Below are positions 34,878 to 46,790 of a stretch of DNA of 64,000 bases, piece after piece. The stretch is from Stictocephala bisonia (lineage: Eukaryota; Arthropoda; Insecta; Hemiptera; Membracidae), in the NCBI GenBank assembly GCA_035578905.1, contig JAQJVL010000004.1:9048779-9112778 (forward strand), read 5' to 3'. A program made the position numbers and the translations under genes. Numbering within the stretch: position 1 is the first letter of the stretch; each line of letters opens with the position of its first letter. The notes under the pieces were generated by a model. It had not been told where the DNA came from. It saw only the letters and a list, made by a program, of their open reading frames with translations, and ran no database searches.

Positions 34878-35160
34878 GTACAAGTGAACGTCACACAACA
34901 CAATTATATTACTATATAAGCACAAAATGCAAAATATACTACAATACAATTACAAAACGCACAAATGATTCTTTTGTAAATCCCTCCGGTTTGAGTAAGG
35001 TGAGCGTGGTTCGCCGAAATCAATCACCATAATACTCGTATTTGTGGATTTTGTACCTATATTGTGAATAGTTGTACATTTTGTGCTTGTATCTTGATAT
35101 ATTTGTGAAATTTGTGCATATATTGTAATTATATTTTTGTTTTGTGACGTTCACTTGTAC
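34878..35160. mobile_element. Foldback element family D, complete copy
   Basis: The ends are exact inverse sequences, GTACAAGTGAACGTCACA at 34878 and TGTGACGTTCACTTGTAC ending at 35160 (one mismatch region inside). Arms of roughly 90-115 bp are made of degenerate TTTGTGCATTTTGTGCTTGT-type subunits. The unique centre (about 34968-35042) includes GAGTAAGGTGAGCGTGG. Right-half copies sit within the 36 bp arrays at 19253 and 19662, and an arm fragment at 28541. No coding capacity. Ends in GTAC, so the target duplication cannot be separated from the terminus. Confidence 0.8.
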
Positions 35161-36481
35161 TGTATATGTAACATTATATTATGCTAACTAAAAAACTACA
35201 TATAAATTACAATTTACGGCCCACAAATTGCTGATAAATGTTTAGGACATTGTCTTCTAAATATCACGTATGTATTCCTTTACTGTTTCGTTTTAAGGTA
35301 GGAAAACACCAAATGAACTACTGTTTTTGGTATTGTGAGACACGAACTAGTTTATGAATAAGCTCAAGTTGAATGCAGGAAACAGTAGCTTTTGAGCAGT
35401 CCCGGATGAATGAAATAGGCACATTAGCACATCCTCTCATTATGCAGAAACTAATGGTTGCATTCGATATTGTACTTCTCTAAAGTTCGACTATACACAA
35501 TTTAATATTTATCTTTAATAGTTTGACGGATTAAAACAGTGCTTTCTACTTTTAACGTTTTAAGTTAAGACGTTACTTAAAAAACTTTACTTGACCACCT
35601 GTATAATTTCGTTGAAGTTTCTTTATAGAAATATATATTTCTAGAAGGTTAATCTGAGCAAATGACTGCAACTACTGTACTTGTATAGTATATAAAGCTC
35701 GATGGTTGACTGACACTAAACGTTGTACTCATCAAGTGTACACTTGAATTTAATCTTTCGGTCTGAAACCTCTAGGATTGTTCACAAAAAATTATTTGTT
35801 TGAAGTCATAAAAAATATGGGGGGCCCTTTTTGTCCCCAAAATGGCTCCAATGTATTCGTATGGGAAAATTGAGAAAAATTAGTTCATTTTACCTAGCTC
35901 GGTAAGTACCTGGTTAAAATTGTCAAAGATTTACATGAGCATACACGATTAAATAAATAATAAATGCGCATAACAAATTTGAATTTCAGTTTTGAAATGA
36001 AAGAAGTGGAGTATCAGCGGCCCAGAGATAATTTTTTTTTAATGTTATATTTTTTAATATCCGCTTTATCCACTCAAATGGTGTATCAAATTAAACATAC
36101 GTGTCTCTTTTATTCAAATATACTATTTTATATTGAAAAAGACAAACATTATGGGACTTGTGTCTTAAAATCCAAAACTTTTCTCAGAAAGGCAAAGAAA
36201 GGGTAGTATGAAAGTAAAATGGACAGTAGGGTATCAAACTACAGTGGTTTTTCTCCTGAATCCGAATATATCGTTATATTTTGGAAGAGTCCAATATGGG
36301 TTCTTCCTCAGAAGAAAAAAACCAGAACAAAAAATATGTAATGTTAAACTAACACAACCATGTGTATCAAATTAAAAGTATTCTTCTCTTTGTTCATAAC
36401 ATACTATCAGTACTTTGGACAAAATATGTTTTTGGCCTCCACAAAAAAAAAAACATGGGTACATAAATAGATTTTCTTGGT
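35161..36481. other. Non-coding stretch
   Basis: An 80-codon plus-strand open frame at 35964-36206 has no recognisable features. Otherwise AT-rich sequence. Confidence 0.4.
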
Positions 36482-36790
36482 GAGGCCGTAAGGTAAATTT
36501 ACCCACGAGGCCGAAGGCAGAGATCCATAGATTGGGCTCTAGCGGAATTCTCTGGCCGTAGGCCGAGCTTCCCCATGAGGCCGCAGCCGACATTCACAAT
36601 AGAGCTTGGGGCAACAGTTCCCAAGCGAGGCCATTGACCGAGCTTTCCCATGAGACCGTCACAGAGATCCACAAATTGGGCTGTAGCAGTTCCCTGGCAA
36701 GGCCGTAGGCCGAGCATCCCCGCGAGGCCGCAGCCGAGATCCACAAAAGAACTTAAGGCAAGCGTTCCCAGGTGAGACTTTACACCGAGA
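36482..36790. repeat. GC-rich about 73-bp tandem repeat, four diverged copies
   Basis: Units begin GAGGCCG and contain GAGATCCACA, TTGGGC, GTTCCC, GGCCGTAGGCCGAGC and CCCCATGAGGCC. Unit lengths are about 70, 75 and 72 bp. It stands out as a GC island of about 300 bp in AT-rich DNA and is rich in GGCC. Minus-strand frames across it (36372-36744) read as imperfect repeats and are not credible genes. Confidence 0.8.
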
Positions 36791-36978
36791 TACGTTAATG
36801 GGGTTTCAGGTAGTGGTGTTAAATCTAGTTTTATCTGCGTGTATAACTCCAGTTTTTATTTCAAATGTTATAGAAACTTCAACCAAAAATGTTACTTTAA
36901 ATTGTGTGTCTGTTAGTGTTTCCCTTATCAAAACTAGAATCTTTGTTTTTCAAATTTGTTAATGATGGTTTATCAGAT

Positions 36979-37675
36979 GAGGAAGACAAAGGTTGTTGGG
37001 CATTTGACATCATTACGTGAAAAATACCAATCACGACATTTCGATTTGGTAAAACCAAAATCTTTTTCAAGAATGGAGTACAACAAAAGAACTTCTACTA
37101 AATATACAAAATTTTAACTCGGTAGAAGTTAATATAACTAATTAGGAGCTGACTAGGTCTGAAAAAATGTTAAAACACAATTAAATCAATAGTCTAATAC
37201 AATAACTAAGCATATTGAATATGGTACCTGAAAAACACTATTAATTTAAACATGCACCAAAATGATATTGGTGACTCGGAGGACAGAGACTACTGTCTAT
37301 CTAAATTAAATATTACCTACAATAACTAGTACGGTTACATGTTAACCTGAAAAGACAAAAAATAGTATGAATATAACACTACAATAATCAAATATTATTA
37401 AAAAGATCCGACCCACAGTGACGATAGTGTTTTGACGTCCCAGGCACGAAGTGAGGACGATTCAATCCAAACGCAGTGTCTACGAAGTTCCCTCCAAGGT
37501 GATAAAACACGGGGACAAGACACTATACTTCTCAAGAACTGTCCACAGACTGACGTGATCAGAGTAATTTAGTTTTTAGCACTTAAAAAAGATTTGGGCT
37601 TTACCAAATCGAAACGTCGTGATTCGTATTTTTCACGTAATAATAGCAAATTTCCAACTACCTTTGTCTTCCTCA
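36979..37675. mobile_element. Inverted-repeat (foldback) element family E
   Basis: The left arm (36979-37070) and right arm (37582-37675) are inverse over about 92 bp. Shared blocks are GAGGAAGACAAAGGT, TTACGTGAAAAATAC, AATCACGAC and TTTCGATTTGGTAAA. Both arms keep an open frame outward-in starting RKTKVVG and continuing REKY-x-S-R-x-FDLVKPKSF. The repeated unit therefore looks like the C-terminal end of a coding region plus tail, placed twice in opposite orientation. The motif CGACGTTTCGATTTGG resembles tails of Penelope-type and other retroelements. About 510 bp between the arms shows no clear coding. Confidence 0.7.
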
Positions 37676-40468
37676 AAACTAGAATGTTGCGGTCGAGGCC
37701 CAGTTCTTTAAAAATCTGGAAAGATCTTTTTGGAACACATATACAAACTATATCTTAGTCATAAATCCTTTGAGGTCTTAGGATTAGTTTTTTACATCTA
37801 TCAAAGTTTAGAATTTGTTCTTTAAAAGGATATATTTGGCCTCATGGTATTCCCTAATTTTGATTTCTATCTAGTGGATACACAAAACTCAAGGTGCCAA
37901 CCAATCCTACGGACTCAACCATTCGCACACGTACATTGGGAAAGAATGTTATATGTTCTTTTATAATGTTGGGGTTGGCTGAATCCTACCACTACTTCAA
38001 ATTCAAATGATGCTTTTTTTTTTTTTTTTTTTTGAGTCTCTGAGTTTGTCTAGTTATTTCTATTTTACCTGGTCCGTATCTAGTATGGGTTAGTGTTGTT
38101 ATTTATTTTTTAAGTGGTTGGAGTTAACCAGTTGGTTCTGTACATTTTAAAAGATTTTCAACGTATTTGAGTTTACTACAGTTTTCTTTGTTTAGGAGCT
38201 TATATTACCTTTTTTTCAAAGAAAATCCTTTTAGGCTGGGATCTTGTTAGATCGGTTCTGAATTAGAAGTTACTTGGTTGTTTATTTTCTTTTAGTATGT
38301 ATAATTAATTAGACATTTTTCTTAAGTATAGTAAAAAAGACTACTTATGAATCTTCTGTTATCTTTACTATTCCATTTTTTGAAGGCATCACGTCTAGAC
38401 TTTATCGTAACTTCCCTCCATTGTTACACCATGGATATTTCTATCACATAGTTAAACATGATATATTTTGTCAACTTTAGAAATCATACATCTATAACCA
38501 AAGATTTTTATTGATTGAGTTTTAATTTTATTTCGGTGAGGTAGTTGTCTAAATCACTGTCAGCTCCTTTTAAGTCCTGTAAATTTGGTTTCCTTTGTAG
38601 TGAGGTTGAGACATTGGTAAGTGTTTTAAGTCACGTATTGGTATTAAAGGTTGTGCAAATTTCATAACCTTTGACTGTTTTGGTTTGTCAATCTATGTGC
38701 GGGAAATTTTTCAACAGACTGAATTTTACAAAATTGACTGTCAGTCCTCACTATAATATTTGATTCGTTATGCATTATGTGTCAGTATGTTCTCAGTGTG
38801 TATTTAAATATCAAAATACTAGTAAACGAAGTTTTCTGTTAATAAATGATTAAACCATTACTAATGAAACGTACACGTGGCATAATGAACACGCGCCCAT
38901 ACAATTTATAGAATCGCTCTGCCTACATAAATAATATAATAACCTGTATTTTCCCTGTTATCCTTAATTAAACAAACAGTTATGTACAACCACAAAACAG
39001 TATTTGAAAATACATAGATGGATGTTTTGCGTTATTAGTATGGTTTCCAATTCAGAGTTCCACTTAATTCAATTACAATTGTTATTATAACTCTAGGAGA
39101 TAATAAATAGAACAATATCAGTTATTAAATCAATCTGCTAGATGAGGCTATTCAATATATTATTTCCAATAAAACATGATAACTGACGCAATTCATATTT
39201 GAATATCTGTATTAAGTGGAAATAATATTTCAGTGTTATCCTGATTGGAGAGCTTCAGAAGGATAATTTAGTGTCTATGTTTAATGTTCTGCTGGGATAA
39301 ATAAAATAAATACTTGAGGTAATTTGTAATTGGTTAATGTTCATTATTCTTCGTGTTGATTACTTTAAATATTTCCATGCACATCATTGTATATTCAGTT
39401 TTCCTTCTTCATGACACTATTATTATCGAAACATGATGAGAGTTCTTCTTACGAATTTTTGAAAATGTTCTATAACTATTTTTTTTTACTATAAATAAAC
39501 TCCACCGTTTAAACAAGACTACAGTAAAATTAAACATAGTATTTTTGTAACTTATTATTTAAGTAAATTAATTTTAAAACATACGAAGGAAAATAGGCGA
39601 TTAATTAAGGACAACTATAATTTACAATAATAGTCAACTTGTATCAAGCCAATAGGTTTGAATTAAAATTAAACGTCATCTCAATCTATATTTATCACGC
39701 ATAAGTATTATGACAAAATAATAATATGAGAGCTCATAACAATTATTTTGTTCTATCTACTCTCACCTTAAACCTTCCAAAATCACGTTTGGTCTGATGG
39801 GCCTCTTTTACGTCCACTGTACAGCCGAAAATACTAACTTCACTGATCTAGCTGTTGAGATTAATGTACACACAAGCGCGGGAGGGCGGTAGCGGTGACC
39901 CCCTCCCCTCCTTCCTTACCATCATGGTGACATCGCTTGGGCATTATACCGAGGTGATTCTCTAGGACAGTTTGTCAATAAGTACGGATGGTTGTTGTTT
40001 CTGTTTATGTGTAATTCATGATAAAACGAAGAAAGGTGATATTTTCAGTTTTTCCAGTAGCAGAAAATTACAGTCGAAAATGTTTGAAGATAATGGGGAG
40101 TACGATATATGCCAAAGATTGATAGGCTAGTTAATTTTCATTTAGACAATTTGTTAATTGATTTTATGTATAACAATAATAGCTTCGGCCTGTTTGAATG
40201 GACTATGCAATCTAATTGGTAATTTTATTTCTTTTAAAACAATTGTACTTTTACTGATCTCACAGTGATACCAGCGACGAAAGGCTTTTGTGAGTGTCAT
40301 TAGATCTTAATATTTCTACATAATATTAATAATTTAATATTAAAGAACCCTTGTTCTTTTAGCTATCATGCTTTTAATGAACGTTTATATTTCATCAATT
40401 GAATAAAATCCACATATTGTGCATCAAAGTTGGAAATGCACATTTAGCAAAGTAAGTTTGGTTCAATT
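37676..40468. other. Non-coding stretch
   Basis: Contains a 20 bp poly-T at 38014-38033. Minus-strand sequence just beyond 37675 extends the open frame of the inverted-repeat arm upstream (reading FKELGLDRNILVL), so more of that element may lie to about 37710. A short GC-rich patch lies near 39875-39950. No gene called. Confidence 0.4.
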
Positions 40469-40785
40469 TTATTTATTAGTTTGTTTAGTAAACACTTCAT
40501 ATAGGTCATAGTATTTTGGAGTACGCACCGTTATGTCAGATGAGGATTTGAACCTCAGACCAAGCATACCACAACCTGTACTCTTAGATATAAGTTTATT
40601 TTCCTCCATATTTTTAGAAGCCTTTTTTTTAATTTCTGCATCTGTAAAGCCATTCGATCTGAATTCACCCTTTAAGTTAACAAAAAATGCATTGCGAATA
40701 TGATTTGTGAATCCTAATACGTTACCAAATAGTTTTCCTAGATCCCTTAGCTGCTCAGTCAAGGATAAACTATTCAGCAGGGTCC
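40469..40785 (-). CDS. Unrecognised possible coding segment
   Basis: The minus-strand frame is open from the first unit of the 96 bp array (about 40785, no ATG) down to a stop at 40469. It has balanced amino-acid use: LTEQLRDLGKLFGNVLGF, then TNHIRNAFFVNLKGEFRS and FTDAEIKKKASKNMEENK. I do not recognise a family. It could be an exon whose upstream edge was amplified into the array, because the frame runs through the repeat's GATCCCTTAGCTGCTCAGTC segment. It could equally be an incidental open frame. No clear 3' splice site was found upstream on the minus strand. Confidence 0.25.
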
Positions 40786-42656
40786 GTAAGTATGTAGGCT
40801 AACGTAAATCGTTGGCCTGCCTACGTAGTCTTCCTAGGTCCCTTAGCTGCTCAGTCAAGGATAAACTATTCAGCAGGGTCCGTAAGTATGTAGGCTAACG
40901 TAAATCGTTGGCCTGCCTACGTAGTCTTCCTAGGTCCCTTAGCTGCTCAGTCAAGGATAAACTATTCAGCAGGGTCCGTAAGTATGTAGGCTAACGTAAA
41001 TCGTTGGCCTGCCTACGTAGTCTTCCTAGGTCCCTTAGCTGCTCAGTCAAGGATAAACTATTCAGCAGGGTCCGTAAGTATGTAGGCTAACGTAAATCGT
41101 TGGCCTGCCTACGTAGTCTTCCTAGGTCCCTTAGCTGCTCAGTCAAGGATAAACTATTCAGCAGGGTCCGTAAGTAGGTAGGCTAACGTAAATCGTTGGC
41201 CTGCCTACGTAGTCTTCCTAGGTCCCTTAGCTGCTCAGTCAAGGATACACTATTCAGCAGGGTCCGTAAGTATGTAGGCTAACGTAAATCGTTGGCCTGC
41301 CTACGTAGTCTTCCTAGGTCCCTTAGCTGCTCAGTCAAGGATAAACTATTCAGCAGGGTCCGTAAGTAGGTAGGCTAACGTAAATCGTTGGCCTGCCTAC
41401 GTAGTCTTCCTAGGTCCCTTAGCTGCTCAGTCAAGGATAAACTATTCAGCAGGGTCCGTAAGTATGTAGGCTAACGTAAATCGTTGGCCTGCCTACGTAG
41501 TCTTCCTAGGTCCCTTAGCTGCTCAGTCAAGGATAAACTATTCAGCAGGGTCCGTAAGTAGGTAGGCTAACGTAAATCTTTGGCCTGCCTACGTAGTCTT
41601 CCTAGATCCCTTAGCTGCTCAGTCAAGGATAAACTATTCAGCAGGGTCCGTAAGTATGTAGGCTAACGTAAACCGTTGGCCTGCCTACGTAGTCTTCCTA
41701 GATCCCTTAGCTGCTCAGTCAAGGATACACTATTCAGCAGGGTCCGTAAGTATGTAGGCTAACGTAAATCGTTGGCCTGCCTACGTAGTCTTCCTAGGTC
41801 CCTTAGCTGCTCAGTCAAGGATAAACTATTCAGCAGGGTCCGTAAGTATGTAGGCTAACGTAAATCGTTGGCCTGCCTACGTAGTCTTCCTAGGTCCCTT
41901 AGCTGCTCAGTCAAGGATAAACTATTCAGCAGGGTCCGTAAGTAGGTAGGCTAACGTAAATCTTTGGCCTGCCTACGTAGTCTTCCTAGATCCCTTAGCT
42001 GCTCAGTCAAGGATAAACTATTCAGCAGGGTCCGTAAGTATGTAGGCTAACGTAAACCGTTGGCCTGCCTACGTAGTCTTCCTAGATCCCTTAGCTGCTC
42101 AGTCAAGGATACACTATTCAGCAGGGTCCGTAAGTATGTAGGCTAACGTAAATCGTTGGCCTGCCTACGTAGTCTTCCTAGGTCCCTTAGCTGCTCAGTC
42201 AAGGATAAACTATTCAGCAGGGTCCGTAAGTAGGTAGGCTAACGTAAATCGTTGGCCTGCCTACGTAGTCTTCCTAGGTCCCTTAGCTGCTCAGTCACGG
42301 ATAAACTATTCAGCAGGGTCCGTAAGTATGTAGGCTAACGTAAATCGTTGGCCTGCCTACGTAGTCTTCCTAGGTCCCTTAGCTGCTCAGTCAAGGATAA
42401 ACTATTCAGCAGGGTCCGTAAGTAGGTAGGCTAACGTAAATCGTTGGCCTGCCTACGTAGTCTTCCTAGGTCCCTTAGCTGCTCAGTCAAGGATAAACTA
42501 TTCAGCAGGGTCCGTAAGTAGGTAGGCTAACGTAAATCGTTGGCCTGCCTACGTAGTCTTCCTAGGTCCCTTAGCTGCTCAGTCAAGGATAAACTATTCA
42601 GCAGGGTCCGTAAGTATGTAGGCTAACGTAAATCGTTGGCCTGCCTACGTAGTCTT
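40735..42656. repeat. 96-bp minisatellite, 20 copies
   Basis: Twenty almost identical 96 bp units; shared blocks include CTTAGCTGCTCAGTCAAGG, TATTCAGCAGGGTCCGTAAG and GTTGGCCTGCCTACGTAGTC. Variant sites (TATG/TAGG, AAATCG/AAACCG/AAATCT, AGGTCC/AGATCC, ATAAAC/ATACAC) recur together. The AAATCTTTGG unit at 41571 and its next three neighbours repeat at 41955, exactly 384 bp (four units) later. The low divergence implies recent expansion. In one minus-strand frame each unit has a single stop. Confidence 0.97.
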
Positions 42657-42889
42657 TTTCTTCTGAATGAGAAGGCCTACGCAAGTTTAGGACTTACTAC
42701 CCTAGGACTCTAGTAACTTCCCATCGCTGGTCTTTATATTATGATCCAGCCCTTCGTATAGTTATGTCCTATAATAAAGTATACCAAAACAAAGTTTTTC
42801 ATCTTCAATTGCAGATTTACTCCAACTTGTGATATACTACTACAAAAGCACACGCACAAAATGCCACACCTACACATATATAACTTAAC

Positions 42890-43662
42890 AAACATCTTAG
42901 TTAGTGATTGGGAGAAAATAATTGGAGATTTCCAAAGCGTCAAGTGTTTTAAGGAACAAACCCAACATTTTGACAAAAATAAAAACTCCTCTCGTCTTCG
43001 ATGTACCTTAGCCTACATTTACCATTTTTTTTTTTAACTAATATGATTTAAGAAAATTTTAAAAACTACATGCTTATAGACTTCGGTTGACTGTGAAGAA
43101 AGTTACGTGTTCTTAAAAACTATAACACATAAACTAATTATATGAAAATATAAAACACAAAATGAAATACAAAATAGATGTAACATATGAAAAAGATCAA
43201 TAATGCACAGAGGAGGTTACTAAATAGAAAATATTCTACTTATACAAACAGCGTTTGATTTTCCAACTCCACCAGGACCTACCACGAACCACTACACTCA
43301 TCAGATGAAGTAACACCTGGAGACGATAGGAATTTTCCAACTTCACCAGGACGTACCACGAACCACTACACTCACCAGATGAAGTAACACCTGGAGACGA
43401 TAGGAATTTTCCAACTCCACCAGGACGTACCACGAACCACTACACTCACCAGATGAAGTAACACCTGGAGACGATAGGAATTTTCCAACTCCACCAGGTC
43501 GTACCACGAACCACTACACTCACCAGATGAAGTAATACCTATTGAAACGTTGTGTTTGTTTCTTAAAACACTTTAATCATTGGAAATCTCCAATTATTTT
43601 CTACCAATGATGAAGAATCTAATACCAACAAATAACTGTCAGACAACCATCTTAGTTAGGTG
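42890..43662. mobile_element. TIR element family B, copy 2, with internal minisatellite
   Basis: The left arm near 42912-42975 reads AAAATAATTGGAGATTTCCA then GTGTTTTAAGGAACAAAC. The right arm near 43553-43612 is the inverse, TTTAATCATTGGAAATCTCC then AATTATTTTCTACCAATGAT. The body shares GTTGACTGTGAAGAAAG and ACGTGTTCTTAAAAACTAT with copy 1 at 11960-12380. It is longer than copy 1 mainly because of the 4 x 74 bp array at 43256-43551. Confidence 0.8.
43256..43551. repeat. 74-bp tandem repeat, four copies, inside a TIR element
   Basis: Four units spaced 74 bp apart (for example starts at 43330 and 43404), each with TTTTCCAACTCCACCAGGAC, CCACGAACCACTACACTCA, CAGATGAAGTAACACCTGG and AGACGATAGG. 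No equivalent unit is visible in family B copy 1. A 65-codon minus-strand frame here is a repeat by-product. Confidence 0.9.
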
Positions 43663-44014
43663 GTATCTTTTTTTCTATTAACAGTTACGGACTTCCAATA
43701 GTTACATAAACAGAATTCCACTCGGAAAACCAGCTAATGTTGAAAATAAGATCATCATTTGATATCACCAATTTTATTTTCATGATTACACGTCCAGTAA
43801 CGAGAGCAATAGACCATCTTCAGTAGTTTCCGGAATGTAAGTGATGTCGACGACTGACTTTATGGATATTTTTGATACAGCAGGTTAGTCACTCTATTCT
43901 TCTTCTAAAAAAGATAAGATATTTCATAATCGCATGACTATGAGATACATGCAACCACTTCTATATGAATTACTCCAGGATGAAACTTCATCAAAGTAAA
44001 CGACGCATTCATCC

Positions 44015-44391
44015 TTAACACACTAGTATGACGAGGTGAGATCTAGTGAGTAAACTTAACTCACTAGTATGACGAGGTGAGATCTAGTGAGTAAACTTAA
44101 CACACTAGTATGACGAGGTGAGATCTAGTGAGTAAACTTAACACACTAGTATGACGAGGTGAGATCTAGTGAGTAAACTTAACTCACTAGTATGACGAGG
44201 CTCAATCTAGTGAGTAAACTTAACACACTAGTATGACGAGGTGAGATCTAGTGAGTAAACTTAACTCACTAGTATTACGAGGTGAGATCTAGTGAGTAAA
44301 CTTAACTCACTAGTATTACGAGGTGAGATTTAGTGAGTAAACTTAACTCACTAGTATTACGAGGTGAGATCTAGTGAGTAAACTTAACTCA
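44015..44391. repeat. 41-bp minisatellite, about nine copies
   Basis: Unit CACTAGTATGACGAGGTGAG then ATCTAGTGAGTAAACTTAAC. Left and right halves (CACTAGTA and TCTAGTGAGT) are partly inverse, so single units can form a hairpin. Variants with TATTACGAGG cluster at the right end and TATGACGAGG at the left. Confidence 0.92.
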
Positions 44392-46790
44392 GCCCTTAAT
44401 TCCAACCAATATGCGACCATGGTTCTTTTCCATTATACAAACCTTTATGGTTCGATTATGTGTAGGCAAGTCAACAGATTTCTACCCTGACAGTAGTACT
44501 TATGATGCTTATTCCATAACATCACAACTAATCTGAAAAATAACTTTATACATTCCTAAAATATCAATTTGTTACTTACTTTCTACATAAGGAACCTGTA
44601 TATTTGTTATTAGCCAAGCCTGTGAAGGCAAATTCAAAATGTTGCAGTAAATGAGAGACTGAATTGATTCATGAGGTTGGAATATGCAGTAAGCAACAGG
44701 TTTTATTCAAAGGATCGAATCTCTTTCTGATTTACTGTTAAATAAGGCCCTCCTCATTTTCTGATCCATGAAGTTGTGCTTTATGATCAAACTTTGTAAA
44801 AAATGAAAAGGAAGAATATAAAAAAGACAATTTAAAGGCGGCCAGGTTTCATCAGGCTGTAAAACCTGGTTATTCCTTGACTTATGCTTTCTTATCAAAC
44901 TCCTCTGTGATAACCATAGGTTTCATTAGATTTTTGATTAATTTCTTTTCAGAGAAAGGATTGGTAGTAGTTGCATTCCTGTGTGTACTGGAAGCACGAG
45001 TGGTTAGTAAGTACCCCATACGTAATATCTCATTATTGGCAAAATAAGTGGCAAATTAGTCTCCAATGTAGTGGCAAATTATACTGGAACCAAATCAGTG
45101 TGATGTACATGACTGTTGGGGGGGAAGGGGCTGCAGAAATTTAAAAAATTTTAATCGAATTTTGTTTAACAAGTTTTTTTTCATTGTTTCATGGAAAAAT
45201 CTTTAGAAATAAAAAAACCAATCAAAAATAATAACGAAAATATAGCTGTGTTAATCAAGTGAAGTGGAATACATAGGACGTAGCGCCGTATTTTTCAAAC
45301 TGTCTGGATTCCTGTTGATGATATCCTGATGGTATGCCACTTCATCATAACAGAACGCTAACAATGTTTTTCCTGTAAACAGAATATTGAAAGCAACCAG
45401 TCAACGAAATGTCAGACTGGATTAGAGTGTATTTCAACCACATGGTGGTTATGTGAACAGTGATTCATAACCTATCATCCACGCAAAGTCACCTGTTCTT
45501 CACAAGGTTTAGATAAGACATTTTGTTAACACTTCATTGCTAAATAAGGTAGTGTAATTTTTACTGTACATTTCTTTAAGGCCAAAATTGTCGTGTAAGA
45601 GTATTTTGAAGCAAAGTAGAAAACATGTTATTCCTAATAAGAATTAAGTGTTAAAAGACAGTAAAACACTGTCAAAATGTTAGCAGGATGTAAACCTTGA
45701 TATTTATTCAAATAATAGTAATATAGTTCAAATGTTTGTCGCATCAATATGTCTTCTTTGAATCTAAATATTGAAATACTTGTTAGTGCACAAAAATGCC
45801 AAAAAAGTCCCTGAAAGACTGAGCGTTATAATATATGCCTTTTGTTATATTTTCCATCCGTACCGAGGGATTACCCACTATAAATAGAATCAGTAGGGCA
45901 AAATATCACTTTATTATTTCTATTAACAAATAAAATGTCCACAACAAATAAATTGTCCCATAAGTAGATATATATTACTACTTTTTTGAATTATTAAATG
46001 GTAACTGGAAACAAACCTAACTGAATACATATTTCGTTTTCTTAATTTTACACATCTTGAAATAATTTTTCATGAAAAACTACTAGCTCACCATATACTG
46101 GGTTTCAACTTTTACATTTTCATGCATTAAAATGTCAATACAACTTTAAAAATAATGTTTTTTTCTTTTTTTAATTTAATATACGTGGCCCGGAAACATT
46201 TGTATAAAATGTCTATAATGGACCTCGGGGATATACTGTAAGGTTGGAAACCACGGAAGTAGAGCTTGTGGGAAAAAAAGAATCTGTCTTTTAAAAAAAG
46301 AATTGAAAAAACCAAAAAATTAACATGCCGATTTATTTTTACAGATCTACCTATCAGTTAGAGAGGTGAAGTAGGGTAAGCCCGAACCCACTACGTAATG
46401 TTGCGTAATAGACTAATATTCAAGCATGGCTTTTAACTAAAATTGTGAAACATTCCAGAACTGCATCACAAAAATTGGATAATCGTCCAGAACACGTTCA
46501 GGATTTCCAGGATACAGTGAGAATATATGTACAATTTAACCCTCAAAATTTGATGGTTTTTTCGTAATTGGTCGGAGTTCGAAAGCGATTTTCCTTTTGT
46601 TCCATTGAACAAATGGAAAATCCATTCAATCTAACTTTAATATCATCAATTGACCTGTTCTGTGCAATAAGAAAGTTTGATTTTAGTGACAATTCAGAAT
46701 ATTGTTTTTAGGGTGTCAATAATTACTGTTAAATATTTTTCCGGCAGAACACTTACAAATAAGTTACATAATATTAAGTAAAAGCATGAA
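44392..46790. other. Non-coding stretch
   Basis: No gene or repeat family recognised. Short open frames (44707-44898 and 46127-46315, both minus) have no features. Confidence 0.45.

Noticed and set aside
35964..36206. 80-codon plus-strand frame
   Set aside because: AT-driven composition, no splice signals and no family resemblance.
39875..39950. GC-rich patch with ATGATG|GTAAGG on the minus strand as a possible first exon
   Set aside because: Only a donor-like site is present; no promoter motif or open frame of useful length supports it.
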